The notes beneath the pieces are model-generated. The model made no database searches. It worked only from the letters and a program-made list of their open reading frames with translations, and was not told where the DNA came from. This document shows, one piece after another, positions 10,076 to 22,793 of a DNA stretch of 64,000 bases (within the stretch, counting starts at the first letter, position 1; every line of letters begins with the position of its first letter). Made by a program: the position numbers and the translations under genes. The stretch lies in assembly GCA_000827265.1 (NCBI GenBank), contig KN834758.1:1-64000 (forward strand), in the 5' to 3' direction. The DNA comes from Collybiopsis luxurians FD-317 M1 (taxonomy: Eukaryota > Basidiomycota > Agaricomycetes > Agaricales > Omphalotaceae).

Positions 10076-10083
10076 TCACCTTT
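10076..10083. repeat. Target-site duplication, right copy
   Basis: TCACCTTT, identical to 6632-6639, directly after the ACACCCG end of the element. Confidence 0.85.
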
Positions 10084-10341
10084 TCCCATGATTTTGCGTT
10101 ACGTTTGAACCCGAATTTGTCTGAAGAGCGAGACTTTCGAACTCGCCTACCACTACCAAACCCTGAATACCTTCGAATTCACGCATTTGTGTGTAAGGTA
10201 GCGCACATGTCCGGAGCTGCTGATTATATAGATGATCTATACCGGAAGATGGAGCGAACCGATGTCCTTGCTGAAGATGGATCTTCGATGGATATCTTGC
10301 ACCGTCTTGATTTCAGTCATGTCGTTTCTACATTTGCTTAA
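10084..10341 (+). pseudogene. HNH_2-type protein, C-terminal piece (broken gene, part 3)
   Basis: The frame continues directly from part 2 after the duplicated TCACCTTT and runs about 85 residues to the stop at 10339-10341. It contains LPLPNPEYLRIHAFVCKVAH, then MSGAADYIDD and VLAEDGSS, the usual C-terminal pattern of mushroom HNH-domain proteins as I remember it. There is no start of its own. CpGs are normal here, unlike in parts 1 and 2, so decay stopped at the transposon edge. Whether truncated transcripts arise is unknown. Confidence 0.7.
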
Positions 10342-10923
10342 GAAGCAGTAAATTGCCATAGTACCCCTTTGGTCAAGTCTATTACTACTGGGTATCGGGC
10401 ATAGTAGGTGCTACAAACAAATAAATACGAGATATTTGGGTTGAATTTGGAGCTTGGCGGCTTTTACCGAACCAATACCGAGATACCGAGCGCACATCTT
10501 CCTCCCAATTGTTGTTTCACGGGCTCCTCATCAATTTCGTCTGGCATTTGATATCCTCGGCTCGGGTCTTGCTTTCGGCGAGTGCTATTCGATGTTCAGC
10601 AATGACTGTTCCTTTCTTGATATTTTTAGGATCACGAAGTATCTACCAGACGAGCTTCTGCTTCCGTTGTTGAATTCAGTGATTACTCTGGCTCATAATT
10701 CCCTGATACCCACCGGTAGATGGAAAAGATTCACAAGCAATCTAAACGGGTGATATCTGGTTGGAGGAGAAACGAGGTCGAGTCTCTGCTCCAATCACCC
10801 GCCGCAAAAGAAAAACAATTGTGAAAAAGTTTCTCCAAAGTTGCCGAAAGCGCTGTACAATTCAGCAGTTCTAAGAAGAAAACGAAAAACCTGTGATCAC
10901 CTCTCGCTCCATACTTGCCTGCC
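10342..10923. other. Intergenic region before the terpene synthase
   Basis: No recognisable gene. An open frame at 10454-10753 has no ATG at its head and no family resemblance. The sequence should hold the promoter of the synthase; I see no clear TATA box. Confidence 0.4.
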
Positions 10924-12462
10924 ATGGACGTGCATCTTGATTTTCCTCCCTCTTTTGTCCTGCAGAACATCTGCGATATAACTCGACCGGTATTTGAACT
11001 CAAGAGAAATCCAAACCAAGAGCTAGCCAACAAAGCCGCTCTCGAGTGGTTCCAGAAGTATCTCAACTTCGACACGCGTAACTCACAGAATCTCATTTCC
11101 CTCGTTAGATTCCACATCTACGACGCCAAAAAAGCCAGATATTGGCTGAAATCCGGAAAATTCGACATCTTCGCAGCTCTCAGCTTTCCCGATGCTGACT
11201 TGTCTCATCTCGAAACATGTCAAATGTTCTTCTTCTGGGCATTCTCAGTATGTCCGATACTATGCTATGATAGTATGGTAGCTGCTATCTCACCGGTATC
11301 TTACAGACCGACGATCTCTCTGACGAAGGCGATCTGCAGCGCAAGCCAGAACGTGTTGACGATGGCCACAATCCTTCTCGCAAAATATTGTATGATCCCG
11401 ATGCCCCTCAGCCTTGGGACTCTCCGTATGCGGCTATGTTGTGGGAGTACGTGACACAGACTTTGTTAACCACTCTCCAGCTTGCTGACTCGACCTCTCA
11501 GTCTTCTAAGGCGCATTCGGTCCACGAGTACAGAGGGCGCCTTTCGAAGGTAAGATATCTCACGACCTCGGTAGCCTAGACTGATCGCAGGCGTTATCGA
11601 CGGGCTCAGATTTGTTCGAGCATATCTGGAATTCAGTGCGTCCCAGATCCGGCAAGCTTCAAATCGCAGTATGAATCGCATTCCTCCGGTCCAGGAGTTC
11701 ATTCTGATGCGTAGAGCCACTATCGGGGCCGCTCTAGTGGAAGGTATATTCGGAAAGCAAAAATAAAAGAAAACGTAGCATCATCTACTTACTCATGCCT
11801 GTCTGTCCGGATAGCAATGGTGGAATACTCTCTCGACATAGACCTTCCTGACTACATCTTCAAAGATCCCATCGTCATTGCCATGTCTCTTGCCACAACG
11901 GACATCATGACATGGCCTAACGTTCGTGGTTTCCCGGGGCTTTTGAAGTTATTGCACTGACGTTTTCCCACTCAGGATCTCTGTTCTTTCAATGTACGTC
12001 CTCGCTTATGAGTCCATTACAGGAACTCAGCCCAGGATCATAGAAAGAGCAGGCGGACGATGACTATCAGAACCTGGTTTGCGTCCTCAAGCACGCGTAC
12101 AAACTCGACCTTCAAGGTGCCGTCGATATGCTTACCCGCATGATACAGGATCGAGTGCAAGACTATGTAGACCTTAAACAACGCCTTCCGTCATTTGGGC
12201 CAAAGGTCGATGCTGCACTGAGGACGTATCATACCGCACTCGAGCATTTCGTTCAGGGGTGTCTTGTATGGTACTACTCCAGCCCACGCAAGTATCAGTC
12301 CTTTTTTTTTTAAATTCCCCCCTCAGCGTTCCAAATCTTACATTTTTTTCAGGGTATTTCAGAGATGTCAATCCGCTGGGAAAGAAAGAGGTCGTGATTG
12401 AGCTTTTCCCCAAGAAGACGCCGCCGGTGTATAGTGATCTCCCAGCTTGTACTACTTATTAG
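10924..12462 (+). CDS. Class I sesquiterpene synthase
   Basis: It should cyclise farnesyl diphosphate to a sesquiterpene in the cytosol. Eight exons can be joined in frame: 10924-11247, 11307-11446, 11502-11549, 11610-11743, 11815-11921, 11976-11993, 12044-12287 and 12353-12462, giving 374 residues, a normal length. The aspartate-rich metal site is TDDLSDE (about residues 109-115). The NSE triad NDLCSFNKE (about 251-259) is assembled across three exons. The late SPRYF supplies the usual Arg-Tyr pair. I chose the ATG at 10924 because upstream in-frame codons lack an ATG. The seventh intron begins GC rather than GT. Product identity cannot be read from sequence. It heads a run of four oxidative genes. 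Confidence 0.92.
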
Positions 12463-13019
12463 TCAGGCTGTACAGGTACCATAGTTGTAAGGTTACGCAC
12501 ACTTTCGGAAGCAGTAGCACATACCGCATAAATGTCCAGCCTGTGATAAATATTATCCTCAATCCCACCACAACCGGAACCATCATACAGCCTCGATATG
12601 TTTATGAGTAATGAGTAACGAAGTGATCATCAACTCTGATAGATTGGGATGGGCGGGAGAAGTGGCATTTGAGTGGCATGCTCGTAGCGATTTGGATCAG
12701 TAAATGGGAGGGGAAGCCGCGCCGTTAGGTTGTGACAGTGCTCGTCTTTGGTAAGGAATTTTGCCCCTATTGGATGATGAGACTTGGATGAAAGCAGGAT
12801 GCAGTGGTCCACCTGAGCTTCGGTACGAGTTTACGTCAAAATTCTCTCAAATTCGATCCAGTCTGAGGTTTTCTGCCTTGATCACCACACAAACATTAAC
12901 TTAGCTAAAAGACCTTTGAAGCATTGAAACTAATTACAGATTAACAGTTTCACAAAAATTCGACAGGTCTACGAGATGAAGAGCCACTTCATAAGCCCAC
13001 CGCGCTGGGAGTTTTCTGT
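12463..13019. other. Convergent intergenic region
   Basis: It lies between the 3' ends of the synthase and the first P450. Nothing recognisable; it presumably holds both 3' untranslated regions. Confidence 0.5.
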
Positions 13020-15359
13020 TCAACGCCGATCCCTTGGAATGAATCTGCAGCTAAAAGAACGAGGATGGCTACATCCGATCTCAGCAAACACATATCCATC
13101 GTCATAAAGGTGGAAAGGTGGAACAAACCTGAGTAATCCATCCGAGTATTCGACAACTAGATCAATCTCCCTTCCTTCGTTATCCACTTTCTTGGCCATC
13201 GTAAAATTGGTGAGCAGATGTGCGATTACAAGCCAAGTCGTCGTTATGACGAGATGACGTCCAGGACAAATTCTCCTGCCGAATCCAAACGCGATTATCT
13301 CACTACTGGGCGGGAAATCCTTACCCTCTGTTTTCATGAAACGATCTGGGTTGAAGCTCGCTGTGTCGGCCCCATACAGAGATTCATCATGTAGAACCGC
13401 CCTACCGGAAAGAGGTCAATGATTTCATTTGAGGCCAAGAATACACTGCAGCTTACCAGGCATTGGGGACAATGGTTGAACCTAGGGGACTCTTTAGAAT
13501 TGGGTGGCATGGATTGCAGTAGCCGTGTACATTACCTGCGGGTATGAAATAGCCGTTGTAATAATCATCCTTCACAGCTCGATGAGGCGCGGCTACGAGC
13601 AGGAACTGTTAAGCAACGGCAGTTATCGATTGCAGAAGAGACAAAAACGTACCAAGTGGCGTGACAGGTTTCCATCGAAGAGTTTCCGAAAGAATAGCGT
13701 TGATGTAGGGTAAATGATCTCTGTCTGCGAAGTCTGGAAGTCTGGACGACCCAATAACTCGGTCGAGTTCTTCTTGGGCTCGAATTTGAACCTCAGGGTA
13801 TAGCACCATTGCTAAAATAAATGACAAGATGGCAGATACAGTCTACGGAGAGCTGGTCAGAATTGTCTTTTCAGGTTTGGTTAATGAATCCAATGGAGGC
13901 CTACCGTGTCGGCACCCGCTAGAGGAGTGGTGGGTCAATATCATCCTTGGCAGATAGCAAGCCTCCTTTACCTGCGTAGCTCACAGCGGCACAGTTCTTG
14001 ATCACTTGCTCCATGACTGAGGTTTCGATCGACGATGACGATGTGGGAAGATTTTCTATATGTTTGGTAGAGAAGCAGGAGGCGGCAGTCCCTTCTTCCT
14101 GATGAGAGCATTACTCATGTGAGCGCGCTAGCCTTTCGTCACAGATAACAGGCGCGCTAACCATAGATTGTTTCAAAAAGGACCACGGAAGCTCCAGCAG
14201 TCTGTCTGTATCCCGAGCCCACAGCTCTGCCTTGGTTTTGAAACTCGCTCCCGGAAACCACGCTTGATAAATGAATATACTGATGAGTACGTGAATCGCA
14301 GACGGAACAGAACGACTCACCGGGTACGTGTTTCAGCAAAGGGAAATAGTCAACTAAAAACGCTCCATGAATGAATGATTCCCTCATTCCTAACACTGCG
14401 TCGTCGGCCACCTGGACATAAAGGTCATTCTCGTCTTGAATCTGGTAACCGTACACGATTTCGAGAATAATTCCTCCGGTATGCCTATTTTAAACGTGAA
14501 CGTGAAAGTTCTGTCATGCACGATATTGCCGATAGGACTAACGTTCTGATATGCTGGAACAGATCTTTTGGTGAGGTCATCAGCTTCTGGACTAGTGACC
14601 CTGTTCTCGTCCTTTGGATTTCGTAGTATTCGGCCATAGAGCTACGCTGGAAATACTGATGGAAGGTCTTCCGATGTAATCTACACAGCGTCAAGGACTA
14701 CTGGTGAGATGAAATCAAAGCTGGGCGCACTTCCACCAATCGTCATCTCTCATGACTACGACATGTGAAAGGGATGGGCCTGTGCTTGATATGAAACAGG
14801 AGGAGCTACGTACAAGCGAAGTTCCAGCTCCATCTGAAGACCGTTAAAATGGTTGAAATGGGCCCATTAGTCACTACACGTAGCGTCGAGCTTAAAGTCG
14901 AACCTCATGAGATCCATGAACATCGGCATGTCTGTGAAAAAGAAGATACTCATTAGTCATGGAGTACTTGTCGATAGGCCACTTACCCGGCCTATCGGAA
15001 TAGTTGTAAGATCTGCTCTCCAAAAGCTCGGTGATTGCTTCGTACGAGTTCAGAACGATCGTGCGATGACCAAGGACATTGTAGGTGAATACATCGCCGT
15101 ATATACGTGACAAGTTCGAGTAAGTGATCCAGGGTGGTTCGCCGTTTTCCGATTGCACTCCATGGATCCCCCCTAAGAAAGGGAAAAGGCCCTTTGGCCC
15201 AGGGGGTAGCAGACGATTACGGCGATAGCGCGTAAGTAGGAGAACAAGCAGTGGGATAGAAAGTAGCAGCAATGACTTGGTGGTGTTCGTCGTCTCTGGG
15301 ATATTGTCTGATCGCAGATAAGGGAGCTGTTAGAAAGCTCGAGAGAGAAACTTACACAT
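13020..15359 (-). CDS. Cytochrome P450 (cluster oxidase 1)
   Basis: A microsomal haem monooxygenase of the fungal group often annotated OrdA-like (O-methylsterigmatocystin oxidoreductase). An N-terminal hydrophobic anchor is followed by LPPGPKG (about 15210). The I-helix site AGADT is spliced from exons near 13990 and 13915. The ExxR motif is ETLR (about 13690), and the haem loop is FGFGRRICPGR (about 13260-13290). The last intron (13069-13128) restores the usual ending DGLLSHP. A start at 15357-15359 needs a first exon of only 4 bases before an intron with good splice sites; this start is tentative. It probably oxidises the terpene made by the neighbouring synthase. Confidence 0.9.
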
Positions 15360-15750
15360 TCTGAGATCCGGCAGAAGGATACTTAGCTAACAAGATCTCA
15401 AGCGCTTTTTAAGGCAAAAGACTATCAAACCTGTGAATTCTGATACACGCCATTTCCCATCAGACGGAGAGCTCTGATATAGCGTAAATCAGAACAATCT
15501 TGATTGGATGTAGAGCCAGCTCGACTGAGTGCAGACCGCGCTATTCAAAGTGAGGAGAAGCAGGAATGATGATAGCCTCTATCGGAACTTCCGCAGTGGG
15601 ACTCTGGATATATAGTTGACATACATATCGACTGGCGTGAGTTGATGCTGATTCAAAATCCCTCCGAGAAGGAAGGAGGAAGAGGGAGGAAGGAGGTGAC
15701 AGCGAAAAGCGCTCACAAAGCACCTGTAGACAAAGAAAATTGGACATTCA
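15360..15750. other. Intergenic region with purine-rich tract
   Basis: It lies between the P450 start and the stop of the upstream minus-strand monooxygenase. It contains a GAAGGAGG-type purine tract at 15664-15698. No gene seen. Confidence 0.5.
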
Positions 15751-17561
<1,811 letters not shown>

Positions 17562-18199
17562 ATCTTTTGGAACAACAACACGTTATTGAATGCGTAGCGA
17601 TGACCGCGGTGAAGACCTCTCAGTTTATACTGCTCTTTCCCAGCCAGATTTCTGATCTGATTCAAGTTTTTAAAAAAAAGCCAATGAGGATGAGACTAGA
17701 GATTTCGTATCAAACACTTCTCCAATATGTTTAATGACTTGATCATCTCGAGTTAGTTGGCCCCTGTGATAGTACGAAAGAAGCATGTATACGTACGTGT
17801 TGTGCACTCCTTTAAGCTTGAAGCATATCAACCACATCAGATGCCTCAAAACACTGCTTACGAGGAAGCAAGTTGTTCCGCATGCCACCCGCCAATGTAC
17901 TCTCCATCAGCCAAAAAAAAGTGTTCCCTCATTTGAGAAAGAGCAGAGACAGGTCATTTCCGAAGAGAGATTATTGTAACTCGGCCTCGCAGACTTTTTC
18001 CTCTTACCCGTCTCATCCAGGCACTCCACTGCTGCCTTTCTAACTTCCTGCTCCGAGGGGCTGCACAGGTGCGGAAAGAGACTCGGAAGGATAATATTAG
18101 TATCAGTATGGAGATATCAAAGGAAAACTACAACAAAGATACAGCAAAAGAAATCAAATCAGATTCTGATAGCAATCGAAGCGAGAAAACGGTATCTCA
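17562..18199. other. Intergenic region
   Basis: It should hold the monooxygenase promoter and the 3' end of the FAD oxidase. I see no gene. A short A-tract lies at 17671-17680. Confidence 0.45.
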
Positions 18200-19901
18200 T
18201 CACAACTCGTCGTGTTCCTTCACCCTGTTCGAAGCCTTTCTGGGCAACTTGTATCCACCCCTCCACAAGTTTTCAAAAGTTCCAGAAGGATCGTACTTTT
18301 GTTGAATCTCCCGCATTTTATCCAAGTCCTCGGGTGTGACCGATCGCTCGTACACACGCTGCCCTCCATTTGCGTAGTTGAGGTAGACAAAGTCATTTAG
18401 CAAACCGCGCCTACGAGCCTCCGCTTCACCCCAAGCGCCGAGAGTGTTGGTGGCTTCTTTGATAGCGGGTTCGTCTGCAGGTTCCGTCCAGGTGATCAAA
18501 ATAAGAATACCTTTTAAAGTTCCACAAATTCATATCGGAACGAAGGGAGCAATCCAGGTGAAAAAAAGTTACTCACAAACGAGATCATCATTTGACTCTC
18601 TCAAACGATTGTAAATCGGGCTGTGAGCCGCACCTTCAATGTAGCTCTTCTGGAATGACTGGAAACTCAAGGTCGTTGTGAGGCCTTTGCGGTCCTTCAA
18701 AGGCTCAAAGAGCGATTGTGCCATTTGAACCATATCTATGAATAAGTCTGGGGATACTTTTGTGGTTAACGTCCACCAGGTTGTTCGAGCGGTAGACTCG
18801 AGCGCGTGTGCAATCACCTCATCTACAACATCATGAGTGGTGCCCACTTTCTCCAAGTGCATCATAGGTGAGGCGGATGTCATGTTATCAAGGGGAACCG
18901 AATCGAGGTTGACTTGAACAGACATGACAAGATCCATCCCATTGTTGTAATTGAACACGACAGCTTTAAAATCTTTTCTGTTCTGCTCGTCGTGAACGTA
19001 TTGCGCAAAGTTTGCAACAAGTTCTTTAGAGGTTGGACCGTCAAAGGGGTAGACAGACACGGCTCCCCAGATTGAAGGAGAATGGTGGGTGCGCATGTCG
19101 AACCGAGTAACGATACCGTAGTTGGTGCCGGCAAGCTTGAGTGCCCAGAAGAGGTCAGGGTTTGTGTTCATATTGGCGTCGACAATGCGGCCATCCGAAA
19201 GGACAACTTCGTAGTTGAACACGTTGTCTCCACCGAAACCCAGGTCAACAGACCCAAACGCGATTCCACCTTTTAACAGCGGGGATCAGAGAAGAAGGGG
19301 CATAGTGCAACGGATACGAAGCTTTTTTTTTTACCTCCCAAAAGGAAACCGCCGACGCCGACAGCATTGATCCTACCGCCAGCAGTGGACACGTTGTAGG
19401 GCGCCATTGCATTGTAGACCTCTTGCCAAAGCGAACCAGGTCCCAGCTTGACCGTCTGGTCTTGAACCGATATGTCAATTTGGGTCATGGCTCTGAGGTC
19501 AATGACGAATCCTCCGTCAATGTTAGAGGAGCCCTTCCAGGACATGTGGCCACCGGACGCAACAGCAAACGGACATTGATTGGCTTGGGCCATCTTGACA
19601 ATTTCGGAGACTTGCGAGGCAGAGCTGGGTCGAACTGTGCATGTGGGGGACAGCTCCTGCTGCTGGAGGGAGTAATAGGTGGCTTGACGAAGATTGTACT
19701 CTGGAGTGCCGCGTGAAAAGACCAGAGCTGGGAGCTTGTCTCGGAGTATTTCGCACTTGAGAGAGTTTTTTCATCAGCTCAGCGGAAAACATAGTGAGAT
19801 TATTATCCACTTACACATTTAGAGCCGACGCTCGAGTCGACGAAAACAGACTGTTGAGCTGAGACCCCGAGGTAGAGAGGGAATAACAATGGCAAGAGCA
19901 T
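18200..19901 (-). CDS. Berberine-bridge-type FAD oxidase with ER-retention tail
   Basis: An FAD-linked oxidase (FAD_binding_4 then BBE domain) that uses O2 for dehydrogenation or ring closure. The N terminus MLLPLLFPLYLGVSAQQ is a clear signal peptide. The flavin-attachment histidine lies in VASGGHMSW (about 19545-19570). GGRINAVGVGGFLLGG and GTNYGIVTRF are typical of the FAD domain. The BBE tail has VYLNYANG and YDPSGTF. The last residues are KEHDEL, so the enzyme carries a canonical fungal HDEL signal and should stay in the ER lumen instead of being secreted like most of its family. At least four introns are visible. The start ATG is at 19899-19901. Confidence 0.93.
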
Positions 19902-19929
19902 AATGAGCCGAGGAGAAGATTTAGCTCAC

Positions 19930-19963
19930 ATCAGCTATTAATGTAATATCAGCTATTAATGTA
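19930..19963. repeat. Tandem ATCAGCTATTAATGTA repeat
   Basis: Two identical 16-bp copies (19930-19945 and 19948-19963) with an 18-bp period, 29 bases upstream of the FAD-oxidase ATG. A partial third copy, ATCAGCT, is at 19983. Possible regulatory site; function not known. Confidence 0.7.
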
Positions 19964-20340
19964 CTATATACTGTATACATAATATCAGCTTCTGTATCAC
20001 CTTGCTTGCAAGGTCTATTCTGCTTCGAAACATAAGTTTGCTCTGATGGGATATATATTGCTTACGTACACAGTTTTCCCACTCACTAAGTTGCGCGGCC
20101 TGTCTGTTACACAACACGCTGGGAAATGTTTGCAACGATGGAGTAGACCCATGCGAAGAGAGTGAGTGGGTGGAGCGCAGCGACGCCCCGAGCGAGACTG
20201 AGCCTAGAGTTTACATGAGTATACACTTTTCAGAATATGTCTCATAGTTCACATTAAATCTACACGAACATTACAAGCAAGGTGCTGACCAACGGAGTGG
20301 TCCTTAATACATAAATATCAGCCGCAATGTACGAGGGGAA

Positions 20341-20404
20341 AGTCGATGGGTATTATTCGATCCCATCAAAGGCCCAGATCGGGATCGGATAATACCCATC
20401 GACT
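20341..20404. repeat. 24-bp inverted repeat (hairpin) in the cluster promoter
   Basis: Arm AGTCGATGGGTATTATTCGATCCC (20341-20364) and arm 20381-20404 are complementary at 23 of 24 positions around a 16-base loop. The single mismatch is T against the expected C. A weaker CGAGG similarity extends outside both arms. It could form a cruciform, bind a dimeric regulator, or be a tiny MITE. It lies about 100 bases upstream of the second P450. Confidence 0.9.
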
Positions 20405-20507
20405 CTGTCCTCGCAATGTCCGCAATTTTACCATTCAGTAATGTATATGTCATTCACACTCCCACTGGATTTTCGATGGAAACTCGCTTTCTATCCTGCA
20501 TCTCATC

Positions 20508-22793
20508 ATGCCCCAGACTTTCCTGCTCGTAGCCTCCGCAATCGTTGCAGCAATCCTTGTATTTCTTGGACTCGATAAACTCAGTCACCGTCGACCTAGG
20601 AACTATCCTCCCGGTCCACCACCTAGTGGATTTCTTACCGGTCATATGAAGGATATCCCTGATAAGAAGCCCTGGATTACATACAACAAGTGGGCAAAAC
20701 AATACGGTCTCCTAATCTCTATCCTCGCCTGATAAGCCCACTGACTGTTTATTCTTTACACAGGAGACATTGTCCATTTGCAGGCACTCGGAAACCACTT
20801 CATTATACTCAATACTTTGCAGGCTGCCAATGAGTTACTCGAGCAACGTTCTCGTATTTACTCAAGCAGACCATATGCCGAGGCTGGAAAAATGTTACGT
20901 TTCTCGACCATATAGTCGTCATTAGCCCTGCTACTGACAATCATTATCACAGAACAGGATGGAGCTTTCATCCCGGTAAGGTCTCGACTCTTCTGATATG
21001 CGTTCAACAGCCCCATTCACATCTTTCAACCAGGTCTCATCCCGTACTCAATCGAATGGCGGCAGTCACGGAGGACCCACCAACAGATTTTCAGGCGTCT
21101 CGCAGTTGAAGAGATGCTTCGTCCTTCGATCACTCTATGTGCCAACGCACTCATCGAGCGGCTGTTTGAAGAACCCGAAAACTTTTTGGATCATCTCTAT
21201 GTGTAACGTTCAATTCCTTGACCAACGTCTCCTCATCCCTTGACTGAAAAATCATATCAGCTACTCCGCCAGTCCGGTCCTCAGGATTATGTACGGAATC
21301 GTCGTGACCTCGGCCCAAGACCCTCTCCTCCGTCTCGCGGCTAAAGCTATACATACTCTCGATGAAGCCATGCATCCCAAATTCGTCACTCTGCTCGCCT
21401 GGTGTCCATTCATCCCAAACATCCCAACATGGGTGCCATTTTTTGGGCCGATGAGGACTTTTATTGAACAAACCCGTGGATACATCAATGCCTTGCAAAA
21501 TGAGCCATTGAAACACACCGAGGATGATGTTGTATGTCTTGTCCTACATCTCTTGCTTTTTCACATGTGGCTCACATTGTTTGGCGAGGAAGAAAGCAGG
21601 CCGGGAAAATGGTTCCATCGTCGCCAATGTCCTGCGCACAAGTCTAACACAGGGAGGGTACTCTGCCAATGAGGTCGAACGAATCAAAAATGTGGCATCA
21701 GGATCCTTTGTTGGTGAGCTTACACTAACACTTTCTGCCGATTGAATACAACTCACTTACTCACACACACACTCTCAGCCTCGGCGGACACGGTCAGCAG
21801 TGATTTTCTCCCTTCATCGACCTCCTTTGACGCTCCCTCGCTAGACTCTGTCTTCAGTCACAACTTTCTTCCTTGCGATGACACAAAATCCTGACTCCCA
21901 GGCCAAGGCCCAAAGGGAAATCGACGAGGTCGTTGGAAGAGAGCGCCTCCCGACTTATGACGATCGCAAGTCCTTGCCTTATATCGAGGCAATCTATCGG
22001 GAGATCATGAGGTGGCATCCACCGGGTCCGCTTGGTGAGTTACTTGCGCGCTTACTCCGACCGGTTCAACTTGATTTTTTTTTTTTTCAAGGCGGGGCTC
22101 ATATGAACACAGAGGACGATGTCTACAAGGACTATTACATACCGAAGGGTTAGTTCACTTCACTGAGTCCTATGCCCGATGTTCGCTCACAATCCTACTT
22201 ACAAAGGCTCTCTTGTCATGGGTAATATCTGGTAATTGTATACTCGGAAAGCTTTCATTGCTTCCTCTGACACGGTATTGCGGGAATCGTAGGGCTATAA
22301 CACGCGACGAGCGACGATATGGCTCAGATACCGACACGTTCAAACCCGAACGCTTCTTTGATGCAGACGGAAAACTCAACGACGATGATCTAATCGTGGC
22401 TTTCGGGTTTGGTCGAAGGCAAGTGTTATTTCCCCCCCCCCCAACCTTTGCTTTGCTTTGCTACCAATCGATCTTAACTTGCGGGACTATCTTTAGAGTC
22501 TGTGCTGGCCGCCATCTCGCCGATGCTGTTGTTTGGTTGACTATCGTAACGGTTTTGGCGTGCTTCAAGATCAATAAACCCAAGGACCCAAAGACAGGGA
22601 AAGAGATGGATATACCAGAGAATTACTCTGATGGACCGGGGGTCTTTAGGTGAGATTTCGACGCTCTAATCAGCTAATCAGCGGGGATGCGCTAACCATT
22701 GTGCGGCCCGTGGTAAAATATAGTTACCCATTACCGTTCAAGTGTGAAATAACTCCTCGATTCGAGGGCTCACAGGGATTGGCGGCCAAGTAG
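20508..22793 (+). CDS. Cytochrome P450 (cluster oxidase 2)
   Basis: A second microsomal P450 of the same broad type. The N-terminal anchor runs about residues 4-21, then YPPGPPP. The I-helix site is ASADT, spliced near 21715/21780, with serine in place of the usual glycine. The K-helix is EIMR (about 22000). The haem loop is FGFGRRVCAGRH, spliced across 22420/22497. The C terminus SYPLPFKCEITPRF ends at the stop at 22791-22793. There are many small introns. The start ATG at 20508 lies on an open 75-codon exon. It is divergent from the FAD oxidase. It probably acts on the same terpenoid, though the altered I-helix could change its chemistry. Confidence 0.9.

Larger units (their letters stand above)
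19902..20507. other. Divergent promoter region of the FAD oxidase and second P450
   Basis: About 600 bases between divergently transcribed cluster genes. It holds a direct repeat (19930-19963) and a strong hairpin (20341-20404), both listed separately. No gene seen. Confidence 0.7.

Noticed and set aside
10915..10923. Upstream start of the terpene synthase at 10915
   Set aside because: The codon is TTG; the first ATG is at 10924.
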